A stretch of 47,911 nucleotides of DNA. It comes from a bacterium. GTDB lineage: Bacteria > Pseudomonadota > Alphaproteobacteria > Sphingomonadales > Sphingomonadaceae. Positions 33,604-43,853 of this stretch are shown here, piece by piece; position 1 is the first letter of the stretch, and each line of letters begins with the position of its first letter. The translations under genes and the position numbers were made by a program. The stretch covers positions 1-47,911 of the forward strand of contig JAVBXL010000071.1 of the NCBI GenBank assembly GCA_030824575.1. Direction: 5' to 3'. Below the pieces are notes generated by a model. It saw only the letters and a program-made list of their open reading frames with translations. It did not search any database and was not told where the DNA came from.

Positions 33604-34977
33604 TCAGAAGCTTTCTTCCTCATAGACCTTGCTGATGTCGCCCTGCCACTCGCCATGATAGCGTTCGAGCAGGCGCTCGGCGTTGGTCTTGCCCGACGCG
33701 ACCACTTCGTCGAGGAAGGACAGGTAACCCGTCTCATTGTCGCCCACGCCGTTAAGGCGCGCGCGCGATGCAAGCCCGGACCGGGCGATATCGACCACCT
33801 GCCCTGCAATGTCGCGCAGCTTGCGCCCGCCGCCGATCGGCGCGTCGAGGCCCAGCTTCGGCACGCTATCGCGCAATATTTGCCGTTCCTCCATGGTCCA
33901 ATCCTTGACCACGTCCCACGCCGCGTCGAGTGCGCCCTGATCGTAGAGCAGGCCCACCCACAAAGCCGGCAGCGCGCAGATGCGGTTCCACGGGCCGCCA
34001 TCGGCGCCGCGCATTTCCAGGAAGCTCTTCATCCGCACTTCGGGGAAGGCGGTGGACAGATGATCCTCCCAATCCTTTTCCGTGGGCTTTTCGCCGGGCA
34101 GAACGGCCAGCTTGCCGTCGAGGAAATCGCGGAAGCTGTGGCCCGACGCATCGATATATTTGCCGTCGCGATAGACGAAATACATCGGCACATCGAGCGC
34201 ATAGTCGGCATAGCGTTCATAGCCAAAGCCGTCTTCGAACACGAAGGGCAGCATCCCGGTGCGGCCCGGATCGGTGTCCGACCAGATATGGCTGCGATAG
34301 GACAGGAAGCCGTTGGGCTTGCCTTCGGTAAAGGGCGAATTGGCGAACAGCGCGGTGGCCAGCGGTTGCAGCGCGAGCGAGGTGCGGAATTTCTGCGCCA
34401 TGTCGGCTTCGCTGCCATAATCCAGATTGGTCTGGATGGTGCAGGTACGCAGCATCATGTCGAGGCCCATCGTTCCCACGCGCGGCATGTGCCGCAGCAT
34501 GATCTCGTAACGGCCCTTGGGCATGATCGGCAATTCGGCGCGCGTCTTGTCCGGCCACATGCCCAGGCCCAGGAAGCCCAGGCCCAGCATATCGCCGACA
34601 TATTTCACCTGTTCCAGATGCCGACCGGTTTCGGCGCAGGTCTGGTGCAGATTTTCCAGCGGCGCGCCCGATAGTTCCAGCTGGCCCGCCGGTTCCAGGC
34701 TGATCGTGCCATCGGCGCCGGACAGGGCGATGATATTCTCGCCCTCGAACACCGGGTTCCAGCCATAGCGGGTCAGGCCGATCAGCAGCGTGTGGATGCC
34801 GCCCTTTTCTTCATAGGAGGGGGCATGATGATCGCGGCGGTTATAAACGAATTTCTCATGCTCGGTCCCGATCCGCCAGCGGTCCTTGGGCTTTTCACCC
34901 TTGGCAAAGGCCGCGATCAGCTGGTCGCGGGTTTCGATGACGGGATCATGATCCCCGGAGTCGGTTCTAGTGCTCAT
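33604..34977 (-). CDS. gshA: glutamate--cysteine ligase (plant/alphaproteobacterial type)
   Basis: 457 residues. Matches the proteobacterial/plant GCL type: RIGTEHEKFVY, SLEPAGQLELSGAP, MPKGRYEIMLRHMPRVG, TCTIQTNLDYGSE, SYRSHIWSDTDPGRTGMLP and FLEMRGADGGPWNRI. It makes gamma-glutamylcysteine, the first step of glutathione synthesis. It lies 66 bases downstream of rsmE and is probably in the same transcript. Cytoplasmic. Confidence 0.95.
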   Translation of the reverse strand: MSTRTDSGDHDPVIETRDQLIAAFAKGEKPKDRWRIGTEHEKFVYNRRDHHAPSYEEKGGIHTLLIGLTRYGWNPVFEGENIIALSGADGTISLEPAGQLELSGAPLENLHQTCAETGRHLEQVKYVGDMLGLGFLGLGMWPDKTRAELPIMPKGRYEIMLRHMPRVGTMGLDMMLRTCTIQTNLDYGSEADMAQKFRTSLALQPLATALFANSPFTEGKPNGFLSYRSHIWSDTDPGRTGMLPFVFEDGFGYERYADYALDVPMYFVYRDGKYIDASGHSFRDFLDGKLAVLPGEKPTEKDWEDHLSTAFPEVRMKSFLEMRGADGGPWNRICALPALWVGLLYDQGALDAAWDVVKDWTMEERQILRDSVPKLGLDAPIGGGRKLRDIAGQVVDIARSGLASRARLNGVGDNETGYLSFLDEVVASGKTNAERLLERYHGEWQGDISKVYEEESF

Positions 34978-35043
34978 GACCCGCCCTTACTGCTTCCCCT
35001 TGGCCCGTCAAACAAAGACGGGCGATCACCACATAGGGCCTGC

Positions 35044-35823
35044 CTATGATGGCGGCAATCCAATAGCGGAATGAAACTCGTTCCAGTCGCCATTGATCGT
35101 CATCCAGGCCGCGGTGGCCGCGATCGCGGCGGTTTCCGCGCGCAGGATGCGCGGACCCAGCGACACCGGCACCGCGCCCGGCGTGGCGCGGATCGCATCG
35201 CGCTCGGCCGGGTCAAAGCCGCCTTCCGGCCCGACCAGGAAGGCGGCGGGACCGGGATGGGCGCGCAGCGTGGCGTCCAGCGCTGCGCCGCCGCTTTCGT
35301 CGGCGAAGAAGAGGTGGCGATCGGCTGGCCAGCTTTTGAGCAAGGCGTCGAGCTTCACCATCTCGGCGAGGTCAGGCAGCGCGGTGCGTCCGCATTGCTC
35401 CGCCGCCTCGACCAGATGGCTGTGCAGCCGGTCGAGGTTCAGCTTGTCCACCACCGCGCGGCGGGTGAGCACCGGCTGGAGCCGGGCAACGCCCAGTTCG
35501 CACGCCTTTTCCGCGACCAGATCGATCCGCCCCTTCTTGATCGGCGCGCAGCAGAGCCAGAAATCGGGCACAACTTCCGGCGGCTTGGTCTGTTGCACAC
35601 ATTCCAGCACCAAATCGCGCTTGCGAATATCGCGCGCGCGCGCTGCCCATTCGCCCGACCGGCCATCGAACAGCAGGACGATGTCGTCGGGCTTCACCCG
35701 CATCACGCTGATCAGATAATGGGCCGGATTGCCGTCGATCGGCACCACGACCCCCTCCCCCAATTGGGTTTCGACATGGAGTCGCGGCGCGCTTTGCGGC
35801 GGCCAGGCGGGCGTTGCGGTCAT
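35044..35823 (-). CDS. rsmE: 16S rRNA (uracil-1498-N3)-methyltransferase
   Basis: 259 residues, SPOUT-class methyltransferase. N-terminal PUA-like RNA-binding part (RLHVETQ, AHYLISVMRVKPDDIVLLFDG) and the C-terminal knot FLVGPEGGFDPAERDAI and LGPRILRAETAAIAA, which binds S-adenosylmethionine. Methylates U1498 of 16S rRNA. Divergent from ubiA across 94 bases. Confidence 0.95.
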   Translation of the reverse strand: MTATPAWPPQSAPRLHVETQLGEGVVVPIDGNPAHYLISVMRVKPDDIVLLFDGRSGEWAARARDIRKRDLVLECVQQTKPPEVVPDFWLCCAPIKKGRIDLVAEKACELGVARLQPVLTRRAVVDKLNLDRLHSHLVEAAEQCGRTALPDLAEMVKLDALLKSWPADRHLFFADESGGAALDATLRAHPGPAAFLVGPEGGFDPAERDAIRATPGAVPVSLGPRILRAETAAIAATAAWMTINGDWNEFHSAIGLPPS

Positions 35824-35917
35824 TTTATCTCTTCCGGTTCGGCCGCGCTTGTGGTCGGCCCGTTCTTCCCTAAAGAGAAGATACGGGCTTCCACAAGCTC
35901 ATGCGAACGGAGTCACG

Positions 35918-36826
35918 GTGAATCAGACTATCGTCCCCGACAGCGAAGCGCGCGGCCTGCTGGCGCGCCTGCCGGACACGCCGCGCATATTGGCGCAACT
36001 GGCGCGGTTCGACCGGCCGATTGGCTGGTGGCTGCTGTTCTGGCCGGGTGCCTGGGCCGTGGCGCTGGCGGGCGGCGGCCTGGCCCACTGGCCGCTGATC
36101 GGCTGGCTGCTGCTGGGCAGCATCGCGATGCGCGGCGCGGGCTGCGTGTTCAACGACATTGTCGACCGCGACCTCGACCGGAAAGTGGCGCGCACCGCCG
36201 CCCGGCCGCTGGCGAGCGGGGCGATGTCGGTCAAGGTCGCTTGGGCCTGGCTGCTGGCGCTGTGCCTCATCGGCCTGATTGTCCTGCTGCAACTCGATCG
36301 CTACGCGCAGGTCGTGGCGCTCGGTAGCCTGGCGCTGGTGGCCGCCTATCCCTTCATGAAGCGGATCACCGGCTGGCCGCAGGTCTGGCTGGGGCTGGTC
36401 TTTTCATGGGCGGCGCTGGTCGGGTGGAGCGAGGTCATGGGCGCGCTCAGCCTGCCCGGCCTGTTGCTCTATGCGGGAACCATTTTCTGGGTGGTGGGCT
36501 ATGACACCATCTACGCGCTGCAAGACCGGGAGGATGATGCGCTGATCGGAATCGGATCGAGCGCCTTGTCGATGGGTCGGCATGTGCGCAGCGGCGTGAC
36601 GCTCTGCTATGCGCTGGCGCTGGCTTTATGGGCCTGTGCCATCTGGCAGGTGCGGGGTGAGATGCTGGCGCTCGCCGCGCTGCTGCCGATCGCCGCGCAT
36701 CTGCTGTGGCAGGTAGCGACGCTCAGGCAAGATGGCGTCGATCCGCTGTCCAAATTCCGGTCCAATCGTTTTGCGGGGTTGCTGATGTTCCTGGCGTGTC
36801 TGGTCGTGGGGAGCAGCGTCGCATGA
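35918..36826 (+). CDS. ubiA: 4-hydroxybenzoate polyprenyltransferase
   Basis: 302 residues, GTG start at 35918 with GGAG upstream; the open frame from 35729 lies antisense to rsmE and is rejected. About eight membrane helices and the two Asp-rich motifs: NDIVDRDLDRKVARTAARPL and YALQDREDD. It attaches the polyprenyl tail to 4-hydroxybenzoate in ubiquinone synthesis. The stop overlaps the next gene as ATGA. Confidence 0.95.
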   Translation: MNQTIVPDSEARGLLARLPDTPRILAQLARFDRPIGWWLLFWPGAWAVALAGGGLAHWPLIGWLLLGSIAMRGAGCVFNDIVDRDLDRKVARTAARPLASGAMSVKVAWAWLLALCLIGLIVLLQLDRYAQVVALGSLALVAAYPFMKRITGWPQVWLGLVFSWAALVGWSEVMGALSLPGLLLYAGTIFWVVGYDTIYALQDREDDALIGIGSSALSMGRHVRSGVTLCYALALALWACAIWQVRGEMLALAALLPIAAHLLWQVATLRQDGVDPLSKFRSNRFAGLLMFLACLVVGSSVA

Positions 36827-38277
36827 CGCCGCAACCGGGGGAAGATTGCTGGCGCATCGCACGCGCCGAGCGGGCGAGCGTCATCATCGACGCAGACAAT
36901 TATTTCCGCAATGCCCGCGCCGCGATGATCAAGGCCAAGCGGCGCATTATGCTGATCGGCTGGGATTTCGACGCCGCGATCAGCCTGATCCGCGAAGATG
37001 AAGTCGATGACGGCGCACCGGCCGTGATCGGCGATTTCATCAGCTGGCTGGTGGACCGCACGCCCGAACTGGAGATTTTCCTGCTGCGCTGGGATGTCGG
37101 CGCTATGAAGTCGATGGTGCGGCCGACCAACCTGTTCACGACGCTGAAATGGATGGCCCATCCGCGCGTCACCGTGAAGCTGGACAGCCATCACCCGCCC
37201 GCCGCCTCGCACCATCAGAAGATCGTCGTAATCGACGACTGCTTCGCCTTTTGCGGCGGCATCGACATGACCGGCGACCGGTGGGACACGCGCCATCATC
37301 GCGACGAGGAGCCGGGTCGGCATCACCCCGACGGATCGCCTTATGGTCCCTGGCATGATGCGACCACGGCCCTATCCGGCCCGATCGCGGCGGCGCTGGG
37401 CGAACATGCGCGCAATCGCTGGACGGGCGCGGGCGGCGATCCGCTGGAGCCGATCGAGGGCGTGCAGGATTGCTGGCCCGACAAGCTGCCGGTGCAGTTC
37501 GAGGGCGTCGATATCGCCATCGCCCGCAGCGCGCCGAAGATGGATGACCAGGACGAACTGATAGAGATCGAGCGGCTCTACCTGAACCAGATCGCGGCGG
37601 CGAAGCGGCATATCTATGCCGAAAGCCAATATTTCGCGTCGCGCCGCATCGCCGAAGCGATCGTCAAACGGCTGGCCGAGGCGGACGGGCCGGACATCGT
37701 CATCGTCAATCCAGAGCAGGCCGACGGCTGGCTGGAGCAGCAGGCGATGGATACGGCGCGCGCCCGGCTATACGAGACGCTCAAGAGCCGCGATCCGCAC
37801 GGCCGGTTCCGCATCTACCACCCCTTCACCCAGCGCGGCGCGCCCATCTATGTCCATGCCAAGGTGCTGATCGTCGATGATTGGCTGATACGCGTGGGAT
37901 CGTCCAACATGAACAACCGGTCGATGCGGTTGGACACCGAATGCGACATCTGTATCGACACGCAACTGCCCGGCAATGACGGGCGGCAGGCGACGATCCT
38001 CAAGATCCGCGACGACCTGATCGCCGAACATCTCGACTTGCCGGCGCAGCGCGTATCGGCGGTGATCGCCGAACGCGGGCTGGTCGCGGGGATAGAGGAA
38101 TTGCGGCAGAAGCCGGGCCGGACGCTGCGCCCCTATGTGACCCCGGATCTGAACGACGTGCAGGCGTGGTTGGCCGATCACGAGGTGCTGGACCCCGAAG
38201 GACCGGAGGAGATGTTCGAGGCAGTCAGCGAACGCGGCCTGTTCCGCCGGATGAAGGGCTGGTTCGGCCGCAACTGA
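36823..38277 (+). CDS. phospholipase D-family protein
   Basis: 484 residues with two HKD motifs: His131/Lys133/Asp138 (HHQKIVVID) and His345/Lys347/Asp352 (VHAKVLIVD). No signal peptide, about the size of bacterial PLD and cardiolipin-synthase-like proteins, but without the usual N-terminal membrane helices, so more like a cytoplasmic or peripheral PLD. It hydrolyses or transfers phosphodiesters of phospholipids. Coupled to ubiA by a 4-base overlap, convergent with metW. Confidence 0.9.
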   Translation: MTPQPGEDCWRIARAERASVIIDADNYFRNARAAMIKAKRRIMLIGWDFDAAISLIREDEVDDGAPAVIGDFISWLVDRTPELEIFLLRWDVGAMKSMVRPTNLFTTLKWMAHPRVTVKLDSHHPPAASHHQKIVVIDDCFAFCGGIDMTGDRWDTRHHRDEEPGRHHPDGSPYGPWHDATTALSGPIAAALGEHARNRWTGAGGDPLEPIEGVQDCWPDKLPVQFEGVDIAIARSAPKMDDQDELIEIERLYLNQIAAAKRHIYAESQYFASRRIAEAIVKRLAEADGPDIVIVNPEQADGWLEQQAMDTARARLYETLKSRDPHGRFRIYHPFTQRGAPIYVHAKVLIVDDWLIRVGSSNMNNRSMRLDTECDICIDTQLPGNDGRQATILKIRDDLIAEHLDLPAQRVSAVIAERGLVAGIEELRQKPGRTLRPYVTPDLNDVQAWLADHEVLDPEGPEEMFEAVSERGLFRRMKGWFGRN

Positions 38278-38289
38278 CGTCGGTCGGGG

Positions 38290-38883
38290 TTATTTGCGCA
38301 GCAGAAACACGGCATGTTCGGCGAACAGATTCGCGTTGGCATGGGTGGTTTCCCTGTCGCCCTTCAGGAACCATTGGCCATCGATGGTCCAGCCCCGCTC
38401 CTTCACCAGCGCGCGAAAATCGTCGACCGTCACATGATGGATGTTGAGCGTATCATACCAGGTGTCGGGCAACAGCCGCGTCACCGGCATCCGCCCGCCC
38501 CAGAGCAGCGAAATCCGCCCGCGCCAATGCGCGAAATTGGGGAAGGACACGAACGCCTGCCCGCCGATGCGCAGCAATTCCTCCACCACCAGGTCGGGCC
38601 GCCGCGTCGTCTGGAGTGTCTGGCTCAATATCGCATAATCGAAACTGGCGTCGGGATAATAGCCAAGGTCGGTGTCAGCATCACCCTGCACCACCGACAG
38701 GCCACGCCCCACCGCCGCCGCGACGTTCGACCCGTCAATCTCCAAACCGCGCGCATCGACCTGGGCATTGTCGCGCAACGCCGCCATCAGCGCCCCGTCG
38801 CCGCAGCCCACGTCCAGCACCCGCGCGCCCTGCCGCACGGTCCGCGCGATCAGGGCCAGGTCCGGCCGCAACGTCTCGCTCAT
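38290..38883 (-). CDS. metW: MetW, methionine biosynthesis methyltransferase-fold protein
   Basis: 197 residues with an S-adenosylmethionine-binding Rossmann fold ([51 protein letters not shown]) and the MetW-typical [22 protein letters not shown]. MetW forms a complex with MetX and is needed for its activity in several proteobacteria. ATG 38883 overlaps the metX stop. Cytoplasmic. Confidence 0.95.
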   Translation of the reverse strand: MSETLRPDLALIARTVRQGARVLDVGCGDGALMAALRDNAQVDARGLEIDGSNVAAAVGRGLSVVQGDADTDLGYYPDASFDYAILSQTLQTTRRPDLVVEELLRIGGQAFVSFPNFAHWRGRISLLWGGRMPVTRLLPDTWYDTLNIHHVTVDDFRALVKERGWTIDGQWFLKGDRETTHANANLFAEHAVFLLRK

Positions 38884-40031
38884 GCCCGCCCGCCCTTCAG
38901 GAATCCGTCCACCACCCGGTTGAGTTCCGGACATTCCAGCAGGAAGGCGTCATGGCCGAACGGGCTGGACAGTTCCACGAAACTGGCCTGCGCCCCCGAC
39001 GCATTGAGCGCATGGACGATGATCCGCGATTCGGCGGTGGGATAGAGCCAGTCGGTATCGAAACTGACGAGGCAGAAGCGCGCCCTGCTCGCCGTGAATG
39101 CCTTGGCCAGCGACCCGCCATGATCGTCGGCAATGTCATAATAGTCCATCGCCCGCGTGATGTAGAGATAGCTGTTGGCGTCGAACCGCTCGACGAAACT
39201 CAACCCCTGATGCCGCAAATAGCTTTCCACCTGGAAATCGGCGTCGAAGCCGAAGGTCTTGGCCCCGTTCGGATTTTCCGGCCGCCCCTGCAATCGCCGC
39301 CCGAATTTCTCGGTCAGGCCCGCTTCGGACAGATAAGTGATATGCGCGGCCATGCGCGCGACGGCCAGCCCCGCGCTCGGCACCTGCCCATCGGCATAAT
39401 AATCGCCCCCGCGCCAGTGCGGATCGGCCATGATCGCCTGCCGCCCGACCTCGTGGAACGCGATATTCTGCGCGCTGTGCCGCGCAGTGGAGGCGATGAC
39501 GATGCAGCTTTCGACCCGGTCGGGGAAGAGCGTGGGCCAGGTCAGCGCCTGCATCCCCCCCATCGACCCGCCGATGACTGCGCTCAACCGCTCCACGCCC
39601 AGATGATCGAGCAACGCCGCCTGCGCGCGCACCATGTCGGCGATGGTCAGCACCGGAAAGCGCATGGCGTGCGGGTCGCCCGTCGCTGGATCGATGCTGG
39701 CCGGGCCGCTCGACCCCATGCAACTGCCGATGACGTTGGAACAGACGATGAAATGGCGCGCCGGATCGACCGGCTTGCCCGCACCCACCAGCCGCCACCA
39801 CCAGCCCGGCTTGCCAGTGACGGGATGGTCGGACGCGACATATTGGTCGCCGGTCAGCGCATGGCAGATCAGGATGACGTTGGACTTGTCCGCATTCATC
39901 GCGCCATAGGTTTCATAGGCGATATCGACCGGCCCCAGCCGCGCGCCGCTGGACAGGTTCAGGGGGGTGGTCAGGCGGGCCTGACGACGCAGGCCGAACC
40001 GGCTGTCTTCGCTGATGGGAACGCTGGCCAT
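38880..40031 (-). CDS. metX: homoserine O-acetyltransferase
   Basis: 383 residues from ATG 40031; a TTG at 40070 would add 13 unsupported residues. Alpha/beta hydrolase fold with the family-defining [13 protein letters not shown] nucleophile Ser, FDTDWLYP Asp and GHDAFLLE His. Transfers an acyl group (acetyl, possibly succinyl) to homoserine, first step of direct-sulfhydrylation methionine synthesis. Coupled with metW. I looked for a SAM riboswitch upstream and saw none. Confidence 0.94.
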   Translation of the reverse strand: MASVPISEDSRFGLRRQARLTTPLNLSSGARLGPVDIAYETYGAMNADKSNVILICHALTGDQYVASDHPVTGKPGWWWRLVGAGKPVDPARHFIVCSNVIGSCMGSSGPASIDPATGDPHAMRFPVLTIADMVRAQAALLDHLGVERLSAVIGGSMGGMQALTWPTLFPDRVESCIVIASTARHSAQNIAFHEVGRQAIMADPHWRGGDYYADGQVPSAGLAVARMAAHITYLSEAGLTEKFGRRLQGRPENPNGAKTFGFDADFQVESYLRHQGLSFVERFDANSYLYITRAMDYYDIADDHGGSLAKAFTASRARFCLVSFDTDWLYPTAESRIIVHALNASGAQASFVELSSPFGHDAFLLECPELNRVVDGFLKGGRA

Positions 40032-40466
40032 GACCTGAGCGGCGCTAGGACCGCGACCGGGCGCTGTCAATCGGAGCCGTCGATCGGCGGCCTCAAACCG
40101 GCGCGGCGGGGATGGGGGAGAAGCGGGTCACTGACGCTCGCACCAGCCCGCATCGTTGCCGCGAGCGCCGCCAAGGCTTTGTCGAAAGGGGGGAAGCGGG
40201 ACTTGCGGGTTACGGCGAGGTGTAGCCCGATGGCGGCCGTTTCACGGCAACGGAAAACCCCGCCCGTGGGGTTGTCGGGCGCTTTCACAATCCAACGGTG
40301 TTTTTCGAACATCAAATCAGGCGTGCCTTGCCGTTCATTCAAACTGCTGAACTACGCCCCGACAATCATGTGATTGCCGTTACCAACGGAGAAGAGCTTC
40401 CGCTTTTCAAGGAGGTCTCTGCTTCCCTAAGATTATGTGAGATCGGAAGCCGCTACAGACAATCGC
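40032..40466. other. 435-base intergenic region upstream of metX
   Basis: A 91-codon minus-strand frame (40067-40342) fills much of this gap but lacks a domain or good ribosome-binding site and contains a terminator-like hairpin, so I do not call it. The metX promoter should be in 40035-40200. Composition becomes more AT-rich beyond 40300. Confidence 0.4.
40256..40273 (-). terminator. hairpin with T-tract, possible terminator of the upstream 581-residue gene
   Basis: On the minus strand AACCCC, loop ACGGGC, GGGGTT, followed by TT and CC; together with two further stem bases it gives a GC-rich hairpin ending in TTTT. It lies about 190 bases after the stop at 40467. Confidence 0.4.
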
Positions 40467-42212
40467 CTAACGCATGTCGCATTGGCCTTCGGCGGCATCC
40501 TCTCGCAAATTACGTTCCGACTGTGGTCTTATGGTGCCAGCGGCTACGGGATTTCCGATGTTGGCCGGGGAACGTCCGAGCCTAACCCTAGTAACTCCCC
40601 AAAGCCAACTGCCGAAACCCCTTATAAGCCGTTCCTGAGCGCCTCGATCGCGGGAGACCAGACGTTCGATCGGTTCGTAGGCCGGAGCGATACTGGGAGC
40701 GATCTTGCATATCGCGGAAATGGCAGCGATCGATTCGCGCGTGATATCGCCCGGATGTTCGGCCAGACTCTGATCAAGAATCTTGATCAGAATAGGGGCC
40801 GCTTCCGGCCCCGCATCGCCTAATCGCAGTATCCCCTGTTCCATGTGCTTGCGGCGCGCTGGCTGTTGAAGGAGATCAACAAGCTTGGGGTTGAGATCAT
40901 TGAAGAGCGAAGCCGGAAAGCTGTCGAACGAACCCGCGAAACCCGAGTTTCGCTTGTCGTCAGCTGGCAGCGCTGCCATTCGGTCAAGAACGATGTCGAG
41001 AAGGGACTTGGCACTTTGAGGGAATTTGCGCAGCACCATCCAGAGGAAGCTGATCCGCTCAGTTCGCGGATCGCGGAGGATGGCCTCGACTCTAGGCAGA
41101 TCTTCCCGGATGTCGCCCACTTTGTCGACCATCCTGAAATAGTGGTCCTGCAAATCACGATCTGTCTGCTGGATGCCGACTTCGGGTTGGCTGAGCCACC
41201 TGTCGACGGCGGTACGTAGCGCCGTGGGCGTGGGGCCAGTGACATCCGCAATCTTCGTGGTCAGCCATTTGTCTAGGTTGCCATCCACCTTGCGTATCTC
41301 TCTGCTCCACTCCCAGTAGGCGCCCGAATTTGGGCTTCCTGCGATCGAAAAGTGCAAGGGTATCTGAAGCTTGCGCGGAGCTATGGTACTCAACCGAGCT
41401 TCGACGCGCAATTCGCCTGGAGTACGACGAGTCATTATAGTCCGATCACCGCTCAGCGGCGTAAATAGTGTTAGGCTGGACTTCTCATCTCCTGGCCACG
41501 TTCCGACCCGTTGATACTCTAGAGTGAGGCCTACGACCGGCAGCGCCGTCGGCCTATCCACAAGGCATTCGCCTGCAACTGCTCGTGCGTCAATGAAACG
41601 AAACATCTCTGCTGGCCCCTTCCAGCCATTGAGCCATTCATCAGCGCTGCGGGGAATTGGGCACGGCCGATCACTCTGCTCGATTGTCCAGAGCTTCGGT
41701 GTCGGGCGCTTTGATCGCGGTTCCGCCGGTTCCGCCATAACCACAGCCCGCACACTGCCACTGTACAAGAGAGCCTGGCACAACGAACGGCAACTGTTGG
41801 GTTTGAGAATGCTCGCAGCCGGGTCTTTGAATGGTTCGACAAGGGTAATGACGGGACCTGGATCAAGAGGTTGGGAGGGGCTTAGGTCAGGCTGCAGCGC
41901 GGCCACATTTTCCTGTTCTATCCGCGAGTTGACGAATTGCGGAATACCATACCCGATCACCCACATTGCGGCCAATCCAGCGCAACACCCAAGAAGCCCG
42001 TGCAGTCTGCCGACCGTGAACCACAAAAGGCCGAATGCCCCTGCATAGATGACAACACTCGGCGCAGGGTAAAGTATCAAGTAAGGAAGAGCGAGGAAGG
42101 AACTGAAGGCGACCATGTCCGGAGAACGATAAGCGAGCAGCGCGATCAAACCGATTATGACAAGGAGCGATGCAATCACTTTGTTTATATTATTGAAACG
42201 GGCTGTATCCAT
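40467..42212 (-). CDS. membrane-anchored protein of unknown function with helical C-terminal half
   Basis: 581 residues. About four N-terminal membrane segments (residues 10-27, 33-50, 53-70, 74-93) precede a long soluble region. It has a Cys-x3-Cys (NSCRSLCQALL), two further Cys (DRPCPIP, GECLVD), and from about 350 on it looks like an alpha-helical HEAT-like repeat domain (EAILRDPRTERISFLWMVLRKF; PILIKILDQSLAEHPGDITRE). The last 45 residues change composition (WGVTRVRLGRSPANIG) and may reflect an old frameshift. I recognise no family. It interrupts the otherwise conserved metX-hisC neighbourhood, in lower-GC sequence, so it is probably acquired. Alone in its transcript. Confidence 0.78.
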   Translation of the reverse strand: MDTARFNNINKVIASLLVIIGLIALLAYRSPDMVAFSSFLALPYLILYPAPSVVIYAGAFGLLWFTVGRLHGLLGCCAGLAAMWVIGYGIPQFVNSRIEQENVAALQPDLSPSQPLDPGPVITLVEPFKDPAASILKPNSCRSLCQALLYSGSVRAVVMAEPAEPRSKRPTPKLWTIEQSDRPCPIPRSADEWLNGWKGPAEMFRFIDARAVAGECLVDRPTALPVVGLTLEYQRVGTWPGDEKSSLTLFTPLSGDRTIMTRRTPGELRVEARLSTIAPRKLQIPLHFSIAGSPNSGAYWEWSREIRKVDGNLDKWLTTKIADVTGPTPTALRTAVDRWLSQPEVGIQQTDRDLQDHYFRMVDKVGDIREDLPRVEAILRDPRTERISFLWMVLRKFPQSAKSLLDIVLDRMAALPADDKRNSGFAGSFDSFPASLFNDLNPKLVDLLQQPARRKHMEQGILRLGDAGPEAAPILIKILDQSLAEHPGDITRESIAAISAICKIAPSIAPAYEPIERLVSRDRGAQERLIRGFGSWLWGVTRVRLGRSPANIGNPVAAGTIRPQSERNLREDAAEGQCDMR

Positions 42213-42727
42213 CCTTCCCCCATATCTCTATTTGCTAAAGGATTGCTTTATCGCCGCTTGTCAGAAACTCATGCGTCATCGCCATCGGTGGACTGAGTGC
42301 CCGACAATCAGGTGTTTCCCATGAACGTCCGCTTCCGAGCATTCCACATTCCACAATGAATGGCTGGCATTATCCGCGTAAAGACCAACCGCTTCTCGTC
42401 CGCAAAAACGCCGTTCCAACAGGCTTCCAATGTAGGGTAATCTCTGATCTATCCTGGCAGATGGAACCGCCTTTTCCTCCCGATGCGCGCCGCGCCACCG
42501 CCGCATTGCCGACGCGGCGCACGACCGCCGCGGCACAGGCGCGCAACAGGCGCGCCGGTGTGCCCCACCTGTTACCTTGGCGGGACTCTATCGGGGCTTC
42601 ACAAAGGCTTTGCGATAGCTTTTCGCCCGAAAAGCCCGACGACGCTGTATACTTCGCCTGTCGCGCCAACCATGCGCCATGGTCTGCCACTTTGCCTTTG
42701 GCGCGGAAGCCGCTAAAGCCGCGCCCC
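42213..42727. other. 515-base intergenic region upstream of hisC
   Basis: Divergent spacing between the 581-residue gene and hisC. Composition returns to core-like GC at about 42470. A plus-strand frame runs into hisC from 42356 but encodes Arg/Ala-rich filler without similarity to the family N-terminus. The palindromic TTTTCGCCCGAAAA is at 42624-42637, and a TATACT possible -10 lies at about 42648-42653. No gene supported. Confidence 0.45.
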
Positions 42728-43849
42728 ATGACAGACACATTTGCGAACCCCGCTGCAAAACCTGCGCCCAAGGACTGGATTCTCGGCATCTCCGCTTATG
42801 TGCCGGGCAAGTCCGCCACCGATGACGGCCGCCCGCTCATCAAGCTGTCGGCCAATGAAAATCCACTGGGCACCGGCGCGGCTGCGCGGGCGGCGCTCGT
42901 CGCCGCCACCGCCGACCTTGCGACCTATCCCGATCCCGGCGCGACGAAGCTGCGCGAAGCGATCGGCGCGGTCCACGGCCTCGATCCTGAACGGATCATC
43001 TACGGCACCGGATCGGACGAATTGCTGCACATCGCCGCCTCCGCCTATGCCGGGCCGGGCGACGAGATCCTTTATGTCCGCTACGGCTTTGCCGTCTATG
43101 ACATCGCCGCGCGGCGCGTGGGCGCGACCCCGGTGATCGCGCCGGACAAGGATTACGCCACCGACGTCGATGCGCTGCTCGCCGCGGTGACGGACAAGAC
43201 CAGGGTCGTCTTCCTCGCCAACCCCAACAATCCGACCGGCACGATGACCAGCCGCGAAGAGATCGCCCGTCTCCACGCCGGACTGCGCCCCGATATCCTC
43301 TTCGTGCTCGACCAGGCCTATGCCGAATATCTGGACGCGGATGAGGATGATGGCGGCCTCGAACTGGCGAAAAACGCATCCAACATCTTCGTCACCCGCA
43401 CCTTCTCCAAAATCCACGGCCTTGCCGCCGAACGGATCGGCTGGGGCTATGCCAGTGCGGAGGTGATCGACATCCTCCACCGCATCCGCGCGCCGTTCAA
43501 CGTGACGACCGCCGGACAGGCAGCGGCGGTAGCGGCGATCAACGACAGCGAATGGGTCGCGTTCAGCCGCACCCACACCGCCCGCTGGCGCGAATGGCTG
43601 GCGGGTGAGGTCGCCTCCCTGTCCAACCACGGCCTGCGGGTCGTGCCCAGCAAGACCAATTTCCTGCTGATCCTGTTCGATGGTAAGCTGACCGCCGAGG
43701 CTGCGATGAAGGGGCTGTGGGACGAAGGCTATGCTACCCGCTGGCTGCCCGGCCAGGGGCTGCCCAACGGCCTGCGCATCACCATCGGCACGAAGGCGCA
43801 GACCCGCGCCGTCGCGACCAAGCTGCGCGCCATGGCCGAATCGGCCTGA
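42728..43849 (+). CDS. hisC: histidinol-phosphate aminotransferase (HisC/aromatic aminotransferase)
   Basis: 373 residues, class-I/II PLP aminotransferase. Landmarks are [36 protein letters not shown] and the PLP Lys228 in [16 protein letters not shown]. Next to tyrA, such HisC2 paralogues often also transaminate prephenate or aromatic keto acids, so the enzyme may serve tyrosine/phenylalanine synthesis as much as histidine. ATG 42728 is where family similarity begins. Followed after 4 bases by tyrA. Confidence 0.93.
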   Translation: MTDTFANPAAKPAPKDWILGISAYVPGKSATDDGRPLIKLSANENPLGTGAAARAALVAATADLATYPDPGATKLREAIGAVHGLDPERIIYGTGSDELLHIAASAYAGPGDEILYVRYGFAVYDIAARRVGATPVIAPDKDYATDVDALLAAVTDKTRVVFLANPNNPTGTMTSREEIARLHAGLRPDILFVLDQAYAEYLDADEDDGGLELAKNASNIFVTRTFSKIHGLAAERIGWGYASAEVIDILHRIRAPFNVTTAGQAAAVAAINDSEWVAFSRTHTARWREWLAGEVASLSNHGLRVVPSKTNFLLILFDGKLTAEAAMKGLWDEGYATRWLPGQGLPNGLRITIGTKAQTRAVATKLRAMAESA

Positions 43850-43853
43850 CGCG

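Noticed and set aside
40035..40340. Possible SAM riboswitch upstream of metX
   Set aside because: Looked for SAM-II-like stems and conserved core; nothing convincing was found.
40067..40342. 91-codon minus-strand frame upstream of metX
   Set aside because: No domain, poor start context and a terminator-like hairpin inside it.
38616..40373. Long plus-strand frame opposite metW and metX
   Set aside because: Shadow frame; metX and metW motifs are clear on the minus strand.
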